The notes: generated by a model not told the origin, from the letters alone. A DNA stretch of 64,000 bases from Culturomica massiliensis (GCF_900091655.1 NZ_LT594621.1:3754639-3818638); one strand, 5' to 3'. Counted from the first letter of the stretch, positions 6,890 to 16,303 are shown. Made by a program: numbers and translations.

Positions 6890-8176
6890 ATGGGATATTT
6901 ATTTACTTCAGAATCGGTGTCAGAAGGACACCCGGATAAGGTGGCGGATCAGATTTCCGATGCCGTTCTCGATAAGATTATTGCTTTTGATCCGGATGCC
7001 AAGGTGGCTTGTGAAACTTTGGTCACGACAGGGCAGACCGTGATTGCAGGAGAGATTAAAACTCAAACCTATGTAGATGTACAGCAGATTGCCCGTGAGG
7101 TGATTAATGAGATCGGATATACGAAGAGTGAGTATATGTTCGATGGAAACAGTTGTGGTGTATTCAGTGCTATCCATGAACAATCGCCGGATATCAACCG
7201 GGGAGTTGTGCGGGAAGATCCGATGGAGCAAGGGGCCGGAGATCAGGGAATGATGTTTGGTTATGCTTGTAATGAGACGGATAATTATATGCCTTTGTCA
7301 TTGGAACTGGCTCATTTATTATTGAGTGAACTGGCTCTGGTAAGAAAAGAAGGACAATTGATGAATTATTTACGTCCCGATTCCAAGTCTCAGGTAACGA
7401 TCGAATACGGAGATAACGGAAAACCGAAACGCATTCATACCATTGTTATTTCCACGCAGCATGATGATTTTATCAAGCCGGCCAACGAAACTCCGGAAGC
7501 GCAGTTAAAGGCCGATGAGGCAATGGTTGAATGGATACGGAAAGACATTATGGATATTTTGCTACCCCGGGTAAAGGCGAAATTACCGAAAAGGGTGCAG
7601 TCTTTCTTCGATAAGGATTTGATTTTGTTTGTCAATCCGACCGGTAAATTTGTAATCGGCGGTCCTCATGGAGATACCGGGTTGACCGGCCGGAAAATTA
7701 TTGTAGACACATACGGAGGTAAGGGTGCTCACGGTGGCGGGGCTTTTTCCGGTAAAGATCCTTCAAAAGTAGACCGTTCGGCTGCTTATGCCGCCCGGCA
7801 CATCGCTAAGAATATGGTAGCAGCCGGTATTGCAGACGAGATACTGATTCAAATCTCTTATGCAATCGGAATAGCTCGTCCGGTGGGTGTATATGTCAAC
7901 ACCTACGGTACGGCTAAAGTCGGGTTGTCGGATATTGAAATTGCCGGGAAGGTAAGTGAAATCTTCGATTTGCGTCCGAAAGCCATTGAGGAGCGATTGA
8001 AGTTGCGTAATCCGATTTACCGGGAAACGGCGGCTTATGGACACATGGGACGCACTCCGCAGGTGGTGAAGAAAGTCTTTACTTCTAATTATTGGCCGGC
8101 ATTGGAAAAAGAGGTCGAACTTTTTACCTGGGAGAAACTCGATTATGTGGATGAAATTAAAAAGGCATTCAAATAA
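6890..8176 (+). CDS. metK: S-adenosylmethionine synthetase
   Basis: Makes SAM from methionine and ATP in the cytoplasm. The 428 residues include the N-terminal SEGHPDKVADQISDAVLD near residue 10, the family signature GAGDQGMMFGYA near 116, and GGGAFSGKDPSKVDRSAAY near 282 (P-loop-like region with catalytic Lys/Asp/Arg). It is slightly longer than the E. coli enzyme (384), as is usual in Bacteroidales, with an extra segment around residues 180-215. It is monocistronic: a SAM-II-type riboswitch lies upstream and a strong terminator follows 20 bases after the stop. Confidence 0.98.
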   Translation: MGYLFTSESVSEGHPDKVADQISDAVLDKIIAFDPDAKVACETLVTTGQTVIAGEIKTQTYVDVQQIAREVINEIGYTKSEYMFDGNSCGVFSAIHEQSPDINRGVVREDPMEQGAGDQGMMFGYACNETDNYMPLSLELAHLLLSELALVRKEGQLMNYLRPDSKSQVTIEYGDNGKPKRIHTIVISTQHDDFIKPANETPEAQLKADEAMVEWIRKDIMDILLPRVKAKLPKRVQSFFDKDLILFVNPTGKFVIGGPHGDTGLTGRKIIVDTYGGKGAHGGGAFSGKDPSKVDRSAAYAARHIAKNMVAAGIADEILIQISYAIGIARPVGVYVNTYGTAKVGLSDIEIAGKVSEIFDLRPKAIEERLKLRNPIYRETAAYGHMGRTPQVVKKVFTSNYWPALEKEVELFTWEKLDYVDEIKKAFK

Positions 8177-8196
8177 TCCGGTTTAAAATAAAAATG

Positions 8197-8240
8197 AAAA
8201 AATCCGACGAAAACGCCCAGGGCCGATCGTCGGATTTTTT
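8197..8240 (+). terminator. metK terminator
   Basis: A 14-bp perfect stem AAAAAATCCGACGA / TCGTCGGATTTTTT (8197-8210 with 8227-8240) with a 16-base loop, 20 bases after the metK stop. The A and T flanks make it potentially bidirectional. Confidence 0.85.
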
Positions 8241-8342
8241 ATGTTTTATGAATGAAGGCTGTTTAGGGATTATTTGTGCTTTGGCTGTCCTGTTCAAATG
8301 GCATTTCCCCTTTCGGATGTTGTATAACTGAAAATAAGTAAC

Positions 8343-8374
8343 AAAAAACGATCGGAGGATACAATCCTCCGATC
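8343..8374 (-). terminator. Terminator of the YugP-type protease gene
   Basis: An 11-bp perfect stem (8350-8360 with 8364-8374) and a 3-base loop. On the minus strand the hairpin is followed by TTTTTT. It lies 33 bases beyond the stop codon at 8407. Confidence 0.8.
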
Positions 8375-8406
8375 ACTTATAGTTTTGTATAAGTTTTTTG
8401 GGAATT

Positions 8407-9114
8407 TTAATTCCTTCTTCCCAGATAGATCATGACATAGTATAACAAGGTCGCCAGGGATGAAAGTGCTGCAATGACATACGTATAAGCTGCCCACTTT
8501 AATGCATCGAAGGCATAGCTCTGGGTTTGATAGTCGGTTATGCCGGAATTTCGCAACCATACCAGAGCCCGGTGACTGGCGTTGATTTCAACGGGCAGTG
8601 TAATGAAGCTGAATAACGTCATTATCGCAAACAGGATAATACCGGCGAGTAAAAGTTGAGGAAAGGTGTTCACCATTAAGATTCCCGCCAACAATATCCA
8701 TTGTACCCAATGAGAGGCAAAGCTCACAACCGGAACGAGTGCGGAGCGCATTTTCAGCATACTGTACGCTTTAGCATGTTGTACGGCATGTCCGCATTCG
8801 TGGGCGGCAACCGCTGCCGCTGCGATACTGTTGCCGAAGTAGACTTCCTTGCTCAAGTTGATTGTTTTATTGACCGGATTGTAATGGTCGGTGAGTTGTC
8901 CTTCCACACTTCCGATTTTAACACCTGTAATTCCATTGTCCCGCAACATCTTTTCGGCGACGTCCCGTCCTGTCATGCCATTGGCTGTCGGTATTTTGGA
9001 ATATTTTGTAAAACGACTTTTCAATTGGTTGCTGATGAGCCAGCTGATCAGGGTAAATCCGATAAAAATAACCCAAATCCATAAATTACCTGCAAATAAT
9101 GCTGTGTGTTCCAT
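8407..9114 (-). CDS. YugP-family neutral zinc metallopeptidase (membrane)
   Basis: 235 residues. A first membrane helix spans about residues 11-30, then a catalytic region with HECGH at 105-109 (HExxH zinc motif, glutamate as general base), then two more helices around 128-165 and a final one near 205-228. This is the layout of the YugP/PF04298 predicted zinc-dependent protease family. The substrate is unknown. The gene stands alone, with a possible -7 box TATCTTTG on its strand at 9171-9178 and a terminator behind it. Family assignment is firm, function only generic. Confidence 0.9.
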   Translation of the reverse strand: MEHTALFAGNLWIWVIFIGFTLISWLISNQLKSRFTKYSKIPTANGMTGRDVAEKMLRDNGITGVKIGSVEGQLTDHYNPVNKTINLSKEVYFGNSIAAAAVAAHECGHAVQHAKAYSMLKMRSALVPVVSFASHWVQWILLAGILMVNTFPQLLLAGIILFAIMTLFSFITLPVEINASHRALVWLRNSGITDYQTQSYAFDALKWAAYTYVIAALSSLATLLYYVMIYLGRRN

Positions 9115-9170
9115 TGCTGTTTAAATTAATATTATACTTGGAAAAGGTACAAAAAATATACCATTTTATT

Positions 9171-9178
9171 CAAAGATA
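9171..9178 (-). promoter_or_regulatory. -7 box for the YugP-type protease gene
   Basis: The minus strand reads TATCTTTG, 57 bases upstream of the start codon. No convincing -33 box was found. Confidence 0.5.
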
Positions 9179-9286
9179 CGAGGAATGCCGTTATTGCAGT
9201 TTGTTTTGGATATATTTAACAAATGCTGACAAAATTCAGCTTTCTTATTATCTTTGTCAGGTTACCGTGTCTGGTTGTGGATTTTG

Positions 9287-9355
9287 GGTTACGATTAATA
9301 ATTCCTCTATTTACGGGGGAGAGGTGCGGGTATAATCTAAAGTTGTAAATTAAAG
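9287..9355 (+). repeat. Dispersed element, family B (copy 1)
   Basis: Blocks in order: TTACGATTA, ATTCCTC, a GGGGGAGAGG-type purine run, GCGGGTATAATCTAAA, then GTAAATTAAAG. The same order occurs at 17861-17910, 27209-27256 and, inverted, 28121-28200. It lies in a 434-base gap upstream of the GH20 gene, where no gene is visible. Confidence 0.6.
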
Positions 9356-9548
9356 TTTGCAATATTTATCGGTCTTGGGATGTTGTGGGACGGCGACTCT
9401 TTGATGTGGAGCCGTGATCGCAAGCGATTGTCAGAATCGGTTTGTCAGTTGTGAAACATTCGTTTAAAATGCAAAATGTCCGTAAAGACAAATTGTAAGG
9501 TGGGGTGGGAAATAAAATTTTAGAATAAAAAAATCAAATATAGGATAT

Positions 9549-11159
9549 ATGAAGATAAGATGTTTATTTTTCTTTTTGTTGGTGAGTATGACATTGTCGG
9601 CGCAGGATTATTTGTCTGCTTTGTTGCCCATGCCTAACCGGGTAGAACCGGGTTGGGGTGAGGATTTTATAGTGACACCGAAAACCGTGGTAACCGTTGA
9701 TTCGGATTCTCTGGCTTTTGCTGCTTCAGAGTTACGGCGTATTTTACAGGAGCGTACCGGGCTTTCAGTAACCGGAACGGCCGGTGAAGGATCGGTGATA
9801 AGTCTGCAAGTAGATCCGGCAATGGAAGGGAAAGAGCATTATATATTGTCGGTTGAGCGTGACCGGATGGTGATTAAAGGAGCTACACCGGGAGCCGTAT
9901 ATTGGGGAATCATGACATTGGATCAATTGTTATTGGGGGATGTGTGCCGTTCTGCCGGAGCCAGAATTGCTCCTGTATATATTGACGATGCGCCCCGTTT
10001 TGCTTACCGGGCATTGATGCTCGATCCTGCCCGTCATTTTTTACCGGTAAAGGATGTGAAATTTTTTATCGATCAGATGGTCCGCTACAAATACAATGTA
10101 TTGCAATTGCATCTGACTGATGATCAGGGTTGGCGTGTAGAGATCCGGAAATATCCTGCTCTGACGGCTGTCGGGGCAAACCGGAATCCGCAAGGAGGGA
10201 ATGAAGGGCCGGACAACGGATTTTATACCCAGGAGGAATTGAAAGAGTTGGTGCGTTATGCTGCGGAGAGAAATGTAGAAATTGTGCCGGAGCTGGATAT
10301 CCCCGGTCATACCGTTGCCGTATTGGCTGCTTTTCCGGAACTGGGGTGTCCCCATACGGAATCGGTTCAGAAAGTGATGGGAGAGACGGTGAATTTGATG
10401 TTATGTGCGGGGAACGATAAAGTTTATAAACTTTATGAGGATATTATTCAAGAGGTGGCGGCAATTTTCCCTTCGAAGCGAATACATTTGGGAGGCGATG
10501 AAGCGATTATTGAAGAAAACTGGATGCGGTGTGAGCGATGCCGTGCCTTGATGAAGGAAAAGGGCTATGCGAAAGTCAGCGAGTTAATGGGATATTTTTT
10601 CGGAAGAATACTGCCTTATGTCCGGGATAACGGAAAAGAAGCGATTTTGTGGTGTGAACTGGATAATATCCGGATGCCTGTCTCCGGGTATCTTTTCCCT
10701 TATCCGCAGGATGTGACGTTAGTGACCTGGCGTTATGGCCTGACCCCTTTTTGTATGGATTTGACTCTGCAACACGGGCATCAATTGATTATGGCGCCCG
10801 GAGAGTATGCTTATTTGGATTATCCCCAATGGCCGGGAGATCTGCCTGAATTTAATAATTGGGGAATGCCGGTTACTTCTTTAGAGACGTGTTATCGCTT
10901 TGACCCCGGATATGGCCGCCCGGCAACGGAGCAAAATCATATATTGGGAATAATGGGGACCTTGTGGGGAGAGGCTATCAAGGATATCAACCGGGTGACT
11001 TATATGACTTATCCCCGGGCATTGGCATTGGCGGAAGCAGGTTGGACCCGGATGGAGTTCCGGAAATGGGATTCTTTCCGGGAACGTTTGTATCCGAATT
11101 TAATGAATTTAATGCGTCACGGGGTTTCGGTGAGGGCTCCTTTTGAAATAGGGCGTTGA
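9549..11159 (+). CDS. Beta-N-acetylhexosaminidase, GH20
   Basis: Removes terminal beta-linked GlcNAc or GalNAc from glycans; the enzyme is exported. The 536 residues begin with a signal peptide (about 1-19, ending LSAQD), then a GH20b-type N-terminal domain (about 20-145) and the (beta/alpha)8 catalytic domain (about 150-500). HLTDDQGWRVEIRKYP lies near residue 195, and HLGGDEA near 314 supplies the Asp-Glu pair that polarises the acetamido group and acts as acid. No polysaccharide-utilisation SusC/SusD pair is nearby. A lone gene with a convergent porin downstream. Confidence 0.95.
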   Translation: MKIRCLFFFLLVSMTLSAQDYLSALLPMPNRVEPGWGEDFIVTPKTVVTVDSDSLAFAASELRRILQERTGLSVTGTAGEGSVISLQVDPAMEGKEHYILSVERDRMVIKGATPGAVYWGIMTLDQLLLGDVCRSAGARIAPVYIDDAPRFAYRALMLDPARHFLPVKDVKFFIDQMVRYKYNVLQLHLTDDQGWRVEIRKYPALTAVGANRNPQGGNEGPDNGFYTQEELKELVRYAAERNVEIVPELDIPGHTVAVLAAFPELGCPHTESVQKVMGETVNLMLCAGNDKVYKLYEDIIQEVAAIFPSKRIHLGGDEAIIEENWMRCERCRALMKEKGYAKVSELMGYFFGRILPYVRDNGKEAILWCELDNIRMPVSGYLFPYPQDVTLVTWRYGLTPFCMDLTLQHGHQLIMAPGEYAYLDYPQWPGDLPEFNNWGMPVTSLETCYRFDPGYGRPATEQNHILGIMGTLWGEAIKDINRVTYMTYPRALALAEAGWTRMEFRKWDSFRERLYPNLMNLMRHGVSVRAPFEIGR

Positions 11160-11162
11160 GAA

Positions 11163-11195
11163 GTTTTATCCTGCCCTGTCAGAACAGGATAAAAC
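11163..11195. terminator. Bidirectional terminator between GH20 and porin genes
   Basis: An 11-bp perfect inverted repeat (11163-11173 with 11185-11195) between two convergent genes, three bases after the GH20 stop. The loop itself holds a small CCTGT/ACAGG pairing that offers an alternative stem. Confidence 0.75.
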
Positions 11196-11210
11196 CCGGT
11201 TTCTTTGTTT

Positions 11211-12182
11211 TTAAAGCTTGAATTCGAGATTGAGGTATATAAAAGATTCGGCTTTGCCGTTTTGAGGATTCCAGTTTCTGAAATTGGGAGAGAGTTTCAA
11301 AAAACGGATCGGTGTATACTGTACTCCGGCAAGTATGCGTTGTCCGTCTGTTTCCCGGAATTGTTCTTCCTGGGAATGTAGGTAGTCGTAACGGCCGAAA
11401 ACCGTGAATTTTTTTCCTGCGTTGACGGAAGTGTAGACCGAATAGCCGTCTTTATTGTTTCCTTCTGTAAAAGTGGCATTCCATAATTTGTTGTATTCTG
11501 CTCCGATACGGAACAGTTTGTGCCGGTAACCGGCAAAGAGGGAAAGGTTCGACTGGTTTTCCGTGGAATCGCTGTTTCCTGTATAAATATCTCCGTATAT
11601 CCGGAATGTGAGATCGGTGACGGGGGTAAGGGTTACTCCGGCTCCATAGCGGTAATTGTTGTCTTTATTGATCTTTTTGTAGCCTTCTCCGTTTGTAAAA
11701 GAGAGATCAGCACTTATGTAATCGTTAAAACGGTATTTGCCGATAATTCCCATGTCGGCACTGGGCCCGAATTTGTAGTCGTCATCAAAGGATTTGAGGA
11801 TATACCGGTAGCCCCAGAAAGATTCCTGTAAACTGAACTGTTCTGTTTTTACGAGTCCGAAATCCAACGTGAGATTGCCCGGAGTCCAACTGAGCATAGC
11901 ATTTTTTACGTAAGCGACCCGTTCCAGATCGGCACCTTTTAGCTTGGTTTCCCCAATGTCGAATATCACCTTGCCACCGAAATTCTCCGTCAGTTTGAAT
12001 TGGTAGCCCAGATAGGCTCTGTCCAGTTCAAATCCGGAGTTTGAGTTGGCATGTCCGAGTCCTGTGTGATAGTTGGCAAACAAGGTTACAATGGGTTTAC
12101 CTGTGATGGTAATTTTCTGTTCCTGCGCACGAAGAATTAAAATCGATAATGTAAAGAGTACAAAAAAGCTAAGTCTTTTCAT
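11211..12182 (-). CDS. Outer membrane porin-like beta-barrel protein
   Basis: 323 residues with a signal peptide (about 1-19, ending LRAQE). Alternating hydrophobic/polar strands continue to the C terminus, which ends in an aromatic-rich strand (SFIYLNLEFKL), typical of BAM-folded barrels. The arrangement (GFELDRAYLGYQF, GEFSL-like turns, GDIYTG) resembles the porin O/P-type family of Bacteroidota. The substrate is unknown. A minus-strand TAATTTTG -7 box lies at 12217-12224. It is convergent with the GH20 gene and not in an operon. Confidence 0.8.
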   Translation of the reverse strand: MKRLSFFVLFTLSILILRAQEQKITITGKPIVTLFANYHTGLGHANSNSGFELDRAYLGYQFKLTENFGGKVIFDIGETKLKGADLERVAYVKNAMLSWTPGNLTLDFGLVKTEQFSLQESFWGYRYILKSFDDDYKFGPSADMGIIGKYRFNDYISADLSFTNGEGYKKINKDNNYRYGAGVTLTPVTDLTFRIYGDIYTGNSDSTENQSNLSLFAGYRHKLFRIGAEYNKLWNATFTEGNNKDGYSVYTSVNAGKKFTVFGRYDYLHSQEEQFRETDGQRILAGVQYTPIRFLKLSPNFRNWNPQNGKAESFIYLNLEFKL

Positions 12183-12480
12183 AAGAATGGTTTAGTGATT
12201 ATCCAGAATTGTGTTACAAAATTAGGTCAGAATAGTTTCGTAAAAATGACGGAAAAGTTACATTTCTGTTACAACATAATTTTAGGGTTGAGATACAGTA
12301 ATTAGCGATTTAAATTGAAAGGCAGACGGAAAATCACTTGTTTTTTTCAAAAATTGTATATAATTTGTGAACCGATTTAAAACGTTTGAAATCGCAGAGG
12401 GCGGTCGGAATGGAAAATTTTCTTCTTTTTCTGCGTCTTTTTCTTTTCAGACAACAATAATAACCTAAAACTTATTAACC

Positions 12481-14637
12481 ATGAAAACCTATAGTCCTAA
12501 CGAGATTAAAAATATCGCACTCGTGGGCAGTGCAGGTTCTGGTAAGACCACACTGGCTGAAGCGATGATGTACGAGGGCGGGGTCATCCCGCGCAGAGGT
12601 AGCGTAAGTGCTAAAAATACCTCCTCTGATTACCGGCCCGTTGAACAGGAATACGGTTCTTCTGTATTTCCGGCAGTATTGTATGCTGAGTGGAAAAACC
12701 AAAAGCTTAATTTTATCGATACTCCGGGAGCCGATGATTTTGTCGGAGGCGTTATCTCTGCGCTGGAAGTGGCGGATGCTGCAGTCATGGTTGTGAATGC
12801 AGTAAAAGGTGTGGAAGTCGGTACTGAAATTATCAGCCGTCATGCTAAACGGATGAATAGACCGGTGATTTTTGTTGTCAACCAATTGGATCACGAGAAG
12901 GCTAATTTCGAACAGACGATTGAGCATGCAAAGGCTTCTTTCGGTAAGAAAATTGTATTGGTGCAATATCCGGTAAATCCGGGTAACGGCTTTAATAGGG
13001 TCGTAGATGTGTTGAAGATGGAGATGTATAAGTGGGGGCCGGAAGGCGGTAAGCCGGAGGTTTTGCCGATCCCTGACGAGGAGAAGGAAAAAGCGGAAGA
13101 ATTGCATAATATATTGGTGGAAGCTGCAGCCGAGAATGACGAGAAGCTGATGGAGCTTTATTTTGAAAAAGGTAGCCTGACAGAAGATGAGATGCGTGCC
13201 GGAATACGGGCAGGATTGATCAAGCGGGATATGTTTCCCGTATTCTGCGTATCGGCAGAAAAAGACATGTGCGTACGTCGGTTTATGGAGTTTTTGGTGA
13301 ATGTAGCACCGAGTGCAGCAGCTATGCCGGGTACAAAGACTGTCGACGGAGAACTTGTGCCGTACAATGCCGAGGGGCCGACCTCTGTATTTGTTTTTGC
13401 GACTTCTATCGAACCGCATTTGGGTGAGATCAACTATTTTAAAGTCATGTCGGGGAGTTTGAAAGAAGGGGATGACCTTACCAATATGACGAATAGTACG
13501 AAAGAACGTTTTTCTCAGTTGTTTGCTGCGGCCGGGAAAAACCGTACGAAAGTAACGGAGCTGAAGGCCGGAGATATCGGGGCAACCGTAAAGCTGAAAG
13601 GAACGAAGAACGGGGACACCCTGAATGAAAAGGATTGTGAATATCGCTTCCCGGGCTTTAAGTATCCGGAACCCCGTTTCCGTACAGCCGTGAAGGCTGT
13701 AAACAAGAACGACGACGAAAAGGTAGCTGAAGTACTTAACCGTATGCATGAGGAGGATCCGTCGTTATTAGTAGAGTATTCTAAGGAACTGAAACAATTG
13801 ATTCTTTCCGGTCAGGGTGAGTTCCATCTGAATACGATGAAATGGCGTATTGAGCACAATGATAAACTGCCGATTGAATTTATCGTACCTAAAATTCCCT
13901 ACCGGGAAACGATAACCAAGTTCGCCCAGGCAGACTACCGGCATAAAAAGCAATCCGGCGGTGCGGGACAGTTCGGTGAAGTACATATGGTTATCGAACC
14001 TTATGTGGAAGGTATGCCGGAACCGACTTCTTATAAAATCGGAGGCATCGACAGCAAAATGTCTGTGAAAGGGAAAGAGGAATATAACCTGCCGTGGGGA
14101 GGAAAACTGGTATTTTACAACTGTATTGTCGGGGGTGTGATCGAAGCCCGTTTTATGCCGGCGATCCTGAAAGGTATTATGGAGAAGATGGAAGAGGGAC
14201 CGTTGACGGGGTCTTATGCCCGTGACATACGTGTGTGTATTTACGACGGTAAGATGCACCCGGTAGACTCAAATGAAATTTCATTCCGTTTGGCCGGACG
14301 TCACGCTTTCAGCGAAGCGTTTAAAAATGCCATGCCGAAGGTGTTGGAACCGATCTATGACGTAGAAGTACTGGTGCCTGAAGAAGACATGGGAGACGTG
14401 ATGAGTGATTTGCAGACCCGCAGGGCCGTTATTATGGGAATGGATTCAGACAGCGGTTTCCAGAAGATTATCGCAAAGGTACCTTTGAAGGAGATGCAAC
14501 GCTATTCAACTGCCTTGAGTTCGATTACCGGAGGCCGTGCGACATTCAGTATGAAATTTGCCGGATACGAAAAAGTGCCGGGTGAAATTCAGGAGGAATT
14601 GTTGAAGTCTTATGACGAGGCTGAAGATGATGAATGA
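12481..14637 (+). CDS. EF-G paralogue (EF-G2 type) with altered GTPase motifs
   Basis: 718 residues with the full five-domain EF-G layout: G domain (about 1-270), domain II (about 290-380), III, IV (about 480-600) and V (about 605-690). The P-loop is GSAGSGKTT (16-24), replacing the usual AHIDAGKTT. In switch I the canonical ERGIT is EYGSS (57-61). In switch II the canonical DTPGHVDF is DTPGADDF (80-87), so the catalytic histidine is alanine at 84. The NKxD motif is NQLD. This matches the Bacteroidota EF-G2 paralogue, not the housekeeping EF-G of the str operon. It is monocistronic with a strong terminator. A 297-base leader upstream has no gene. Confidence 0.92.
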   Translation: MKTYSPNEIKNIALVGSAGSGKTTLAEAMMYEGGVIPRRGSVSAKNTSSDYRPVEQEYGSSVFPAVLYAEWKNQKLNFIDTPGADDFVGGVISALEVADAAVMVVNAVKGVEVGTEIISRHAKRMNRPVIFVVNQLDHEKANFEQTIEHAKASFGKKIVLVQYPVNPGNGFNRVVDVLKMEMYKWGPEGGKPEVLPIPDEEKEKAEELHNILVEAAAENDEKLMELYFEKGSLTEDEMRAGIRAGLIKRDMFPVFCVSAEKDMCVRRFMEFLVNVAPSAAAMPGTKTVDGELVPYNAEGPTSVFVFATSIEPHLGEINYFKVMSGSLKEGDDLTNMTNSTKERFSQLFAAAGKNRTKVTELKAGDIGATVKLKGTKNGDTLNEKDCEYRFPGFKYPEPRFRTAVKAVNKNDDEKVAEVLNRMHEEDPSLLVEYSKELKQLILSGQGEFHLNTMKWRIEHNDKLPIEFIVPKIPYRETITKFAQADYRHKKQSGGAGQFGEVHMVIEPYVEGMPEPTSYKIGGIDSKMSVKGKEEYNLPWGGKLVFYNCIVGGVIEARFMPAILKGIMEKMEEGPLTGSYARDIRVCIYDGKMHPVDSNEISFRLAGRHAFSEAFKNAMPKVLEPIYDVEVLVPEEDMGDVMSDLQTRRAVIMGMDSDSGFQKIIAKVPLKEMQRYSTALSSITGGRATFSMKFAGYEKVPGEIQEELLKSYDEAEDDE

Positions 14638-14655
14638 TAAATCTTATAAACTTGG

Positions 14656-14686
14656 GAGCTGTGTCACAGACACAGCTCTTTTTTTT
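14656..14686 (+). terminator. EF-G2 terminator
   Basis: A 10-bp perfect stem GAGCTGTGTC / GACACAGCTC (14656-14665, 14669-14678), a 3-base loop and eight T. It starts 19 bases after the stop. Confidence 0.9.
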
Positions 14687-14761
14687 GAGATTTTGCCGTT
14701 TTTTGTCACCGGGATGAGCAGCTGCTTGCCGTGAATGAAACGGAAAGAAAAAGAGGTATAA

Positions 14762-14791
14762 AAAAACCGGACGAACTATCGTCCGGTTTTT
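14762..14791 (-). terminator. Terminator of the LruC-domain lipoprotein gene
   Basis: A 13-bp perfect stem AAAAACCGGACGA / TCGTCCGGTTTTT with a 4-base loop, 30 bases beyond the stop codon at 14821 on the minus strand. Symmetrical flanks would allow it to work both ways. Confidence 0.8.
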
Positions 14792-14820
14792 CTGAAAAGG
14801 TTATTAAATAAGAGCGTATT

Positions 14821-15771
14821 TTATTCCAAATCCTGATAGTCCCAGATTTTATAAAGACGTCCGTCTTTGCCGGGAATGGTGTTGTTACAAAATTTGCTCG
14901 TCATATTTGTTTGGGGGGTGCCGATCCAGCTAGCCCTGCCGTTGACCCAGTCACTAAAATCCGGATATGCCTTAAAAATGGAGATTTTTTCCTGTGGATA
15001 TTTAAATGTTCCATTGTCTTTACCTACAACCAGGCCGTAAGGCATCCCTTCATGATTAAGCATATCATATCTCTGATAGTCGTAGTCGGATGTTACGGCA
15101 TAATATCTTTTCCCATCCACCTCGATAAACCAGGCGATACTTTTTTTTGTTCCTTTAGCTAATTTATAGTTTGTGATTTGAGGCATCAGTTTATAACGTA
15201 TCGGTGTGTTATCATTTACCGTATTGATAAATCCTTTGGCCCCATGGAACAAATCGGTTCTGACATCTTCCGTAATAATGTGTTCGGAATTGTCCGGTAA
15301 TATACAGCCCAGTTTGATGGTTTTTCCGCCGCCGAGGGCAATCGGCTGTATATATATATTGTGTAAATCCCATTCCTTACCGCCGTTGCCGAGGACATTC
15401 TTTACATGTATGACTAAATCGTTGTAGTCGTAATCACCGTATTCCGTATCCTCGAACATAACGGCTTGCCAATACTGACTATAGGTATCTACGTTGTTCA
15501 GAATGGCAAAATCGACTTTAATACCGGATTCTCCCCTGGAAGGTAGAATACTGCCTTTGGGGATTTTGATTGTTGTCGGTTCATTGACTACGGCCAGCGT
15601 ATCGTCTCCTTCGGTTACAATCGTCGTGTAGCCGGCTTTAACCGGTACCTCATAATTTTCGAATGCCTCACAATACGCAATGCGTTCCTGAGGTTCCGTA
15701 TAAATGTTTTTGTCGTGAGTACAGGCAATGGCGACTAAAATAGCCATTGCTATAAATATAACCTTTTTCAT
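14821..15771 (-). CDS. LruC/DUF4842-domain lipoprotein
   Basis: 316 residues. A short signal with a lipobox (VAIAC, Cys17) predicts a lipoprotein, likely in the outer membrane. The segment FEDTEYGDYDYNDLVIHVK (about 107-125) is the hallmark acidic motif of LruC/DUF4842 proteins, whose usual form is FED...GDYDxNDLV; it may bind calcium. The rest is beta-rich with no enzyme motif. It stands alone, with a -7 box TATATTTG on its strand at 15789-15796 and a strong terminator behind it. The role is unknown; a surface or matrix function is a guess. Confidence 0.8.
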   Translation of the reverse strand: MKKVIFIAMAILVAIACTHDKNIYTEPQERIAYCEAFENYEVPVKAGYTTIVTEGDDTLAVVNEPTTIKIPKGSILPSRGESGIKVDFAILNNVDTYSQYWQAVMFEDTEYGDYDYNDLVIHVKNVLGNGGKEWDLHNIYIQPIALGGGKTIKLGCILPDNSEHIITEDVRTDLFHGAKGFINTVNDNTPIRYKLMPQITNYKLAKGTKKSIAWFIEVDGKRYYAVTSDYDYQRYDMLNHEGMPYGLVVGKDNGTFKYPQEKISIFKAYPDFSDWVNGRASWIGTPQTNMTSKFCNNTIPGKDGRLYKIWDYQDLE

Positions 15772-15873
15772 ATGCTTGTATTTGAGTTCAAATATAGGTG
15801 TTTTTGATGGAGTTGGTACTTATTTATGCCAGATTATTTTCCAACTTATTATTTACGATTTTCCGGAAATTTA

Positions 15874-15945
15874 GTTGCCTGTAAAACAGTCTGAACGAGT
15901 TATTTGACGAACTGATTCGTTATCAGATCCATTTAATCTAAATAA
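15874..15945 (+). repeat. Partial family A element
   Basis: GTTGCCTG, CTGATTCGTTATCAGAT and TTTAATCTAAA occur in the same order as the core of the family A elements, without intact ends. It lies in a 316-base gap between the LruC gene and the small membrane protein gene, which otherwise holds only promoter boxes. Confidence 0.45.
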
Positions 15946-16057
15946 GTTATAAAGCTTGATATCGGGAATGGATTAGAAGAGATGGGTTATACAACAACAA
16001 TTCCAGTTGCCTGTTTTATTATCTGTCTGATTTTTTATCGGTTCGGTCTTCTTTTGC

Positions 16058-16065
16058 TATATTTG
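16058..16065 (+). promoter_or_regulatory. -7 box for the small membrane protein-rsmE pair
   Basis: TATATTTG, 23 bases before the ATG at 16089. The -33 region is unclear. Confidence 0.55.
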
Positions 16066-16088
16066 TCCCGGAATTTAATCTTGATTGT

Positions 16089-16301
16089 ATGAAACAGACA
16101 TCTATTTTCCTGGTTGTATTTTTAGGATTGGTGTATTTTATGTTGGTGACGGTTTTTTGTTATCAATTGGGAAAAACCAATTCTTTCGGAGATGCTTTGG
16201 CTGGGGTGTGGAATAGTACAAAGGCTTTGTTACCTGTGATTATTATTACAGGAGTTGCTGTTTTCGGTGATTGTCGTGCTAAAAGGAAGAATATTCATTA
16301 A
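16089..16301 (+). CDS. Small two-helix membrane protein, unknown
   Basis: 70 residues with two predicted membrane helices (about 5-26 and 45-62) and a basic tail (CRAKRKNIH). No family is recognised. It has its own promoter box and ends 15 bases before the rsmE start, whose Shine-Dalgarno sequence begins right after this stop codon, so the two are probably one transcript. The conserved spacing argues for a real gene. Confidence 0.7.
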   Translation: MKQTSIFLVVFLGLVYFMLVTVFCYQLGKTNSFGDALAGVWNSTKALLPVIIITGVAVFGDCRAKRKNIH

Positions 16302-16303
16302 TT

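Noticed and set aside
9249..9256. TATCTTTG promoter box on the plus strand
   Set aside because: No -33 box, and the next plus-strand gene is about 290 bases away behind a dispersed repeat; kept only as a coincidence.
12475..13749. A 424-codon frame antisense to the EF-G paralogue
   Set aside because: Shadow frame with His/Arg/Cys-rich composition; the plus-strand gene is a full-length known family.
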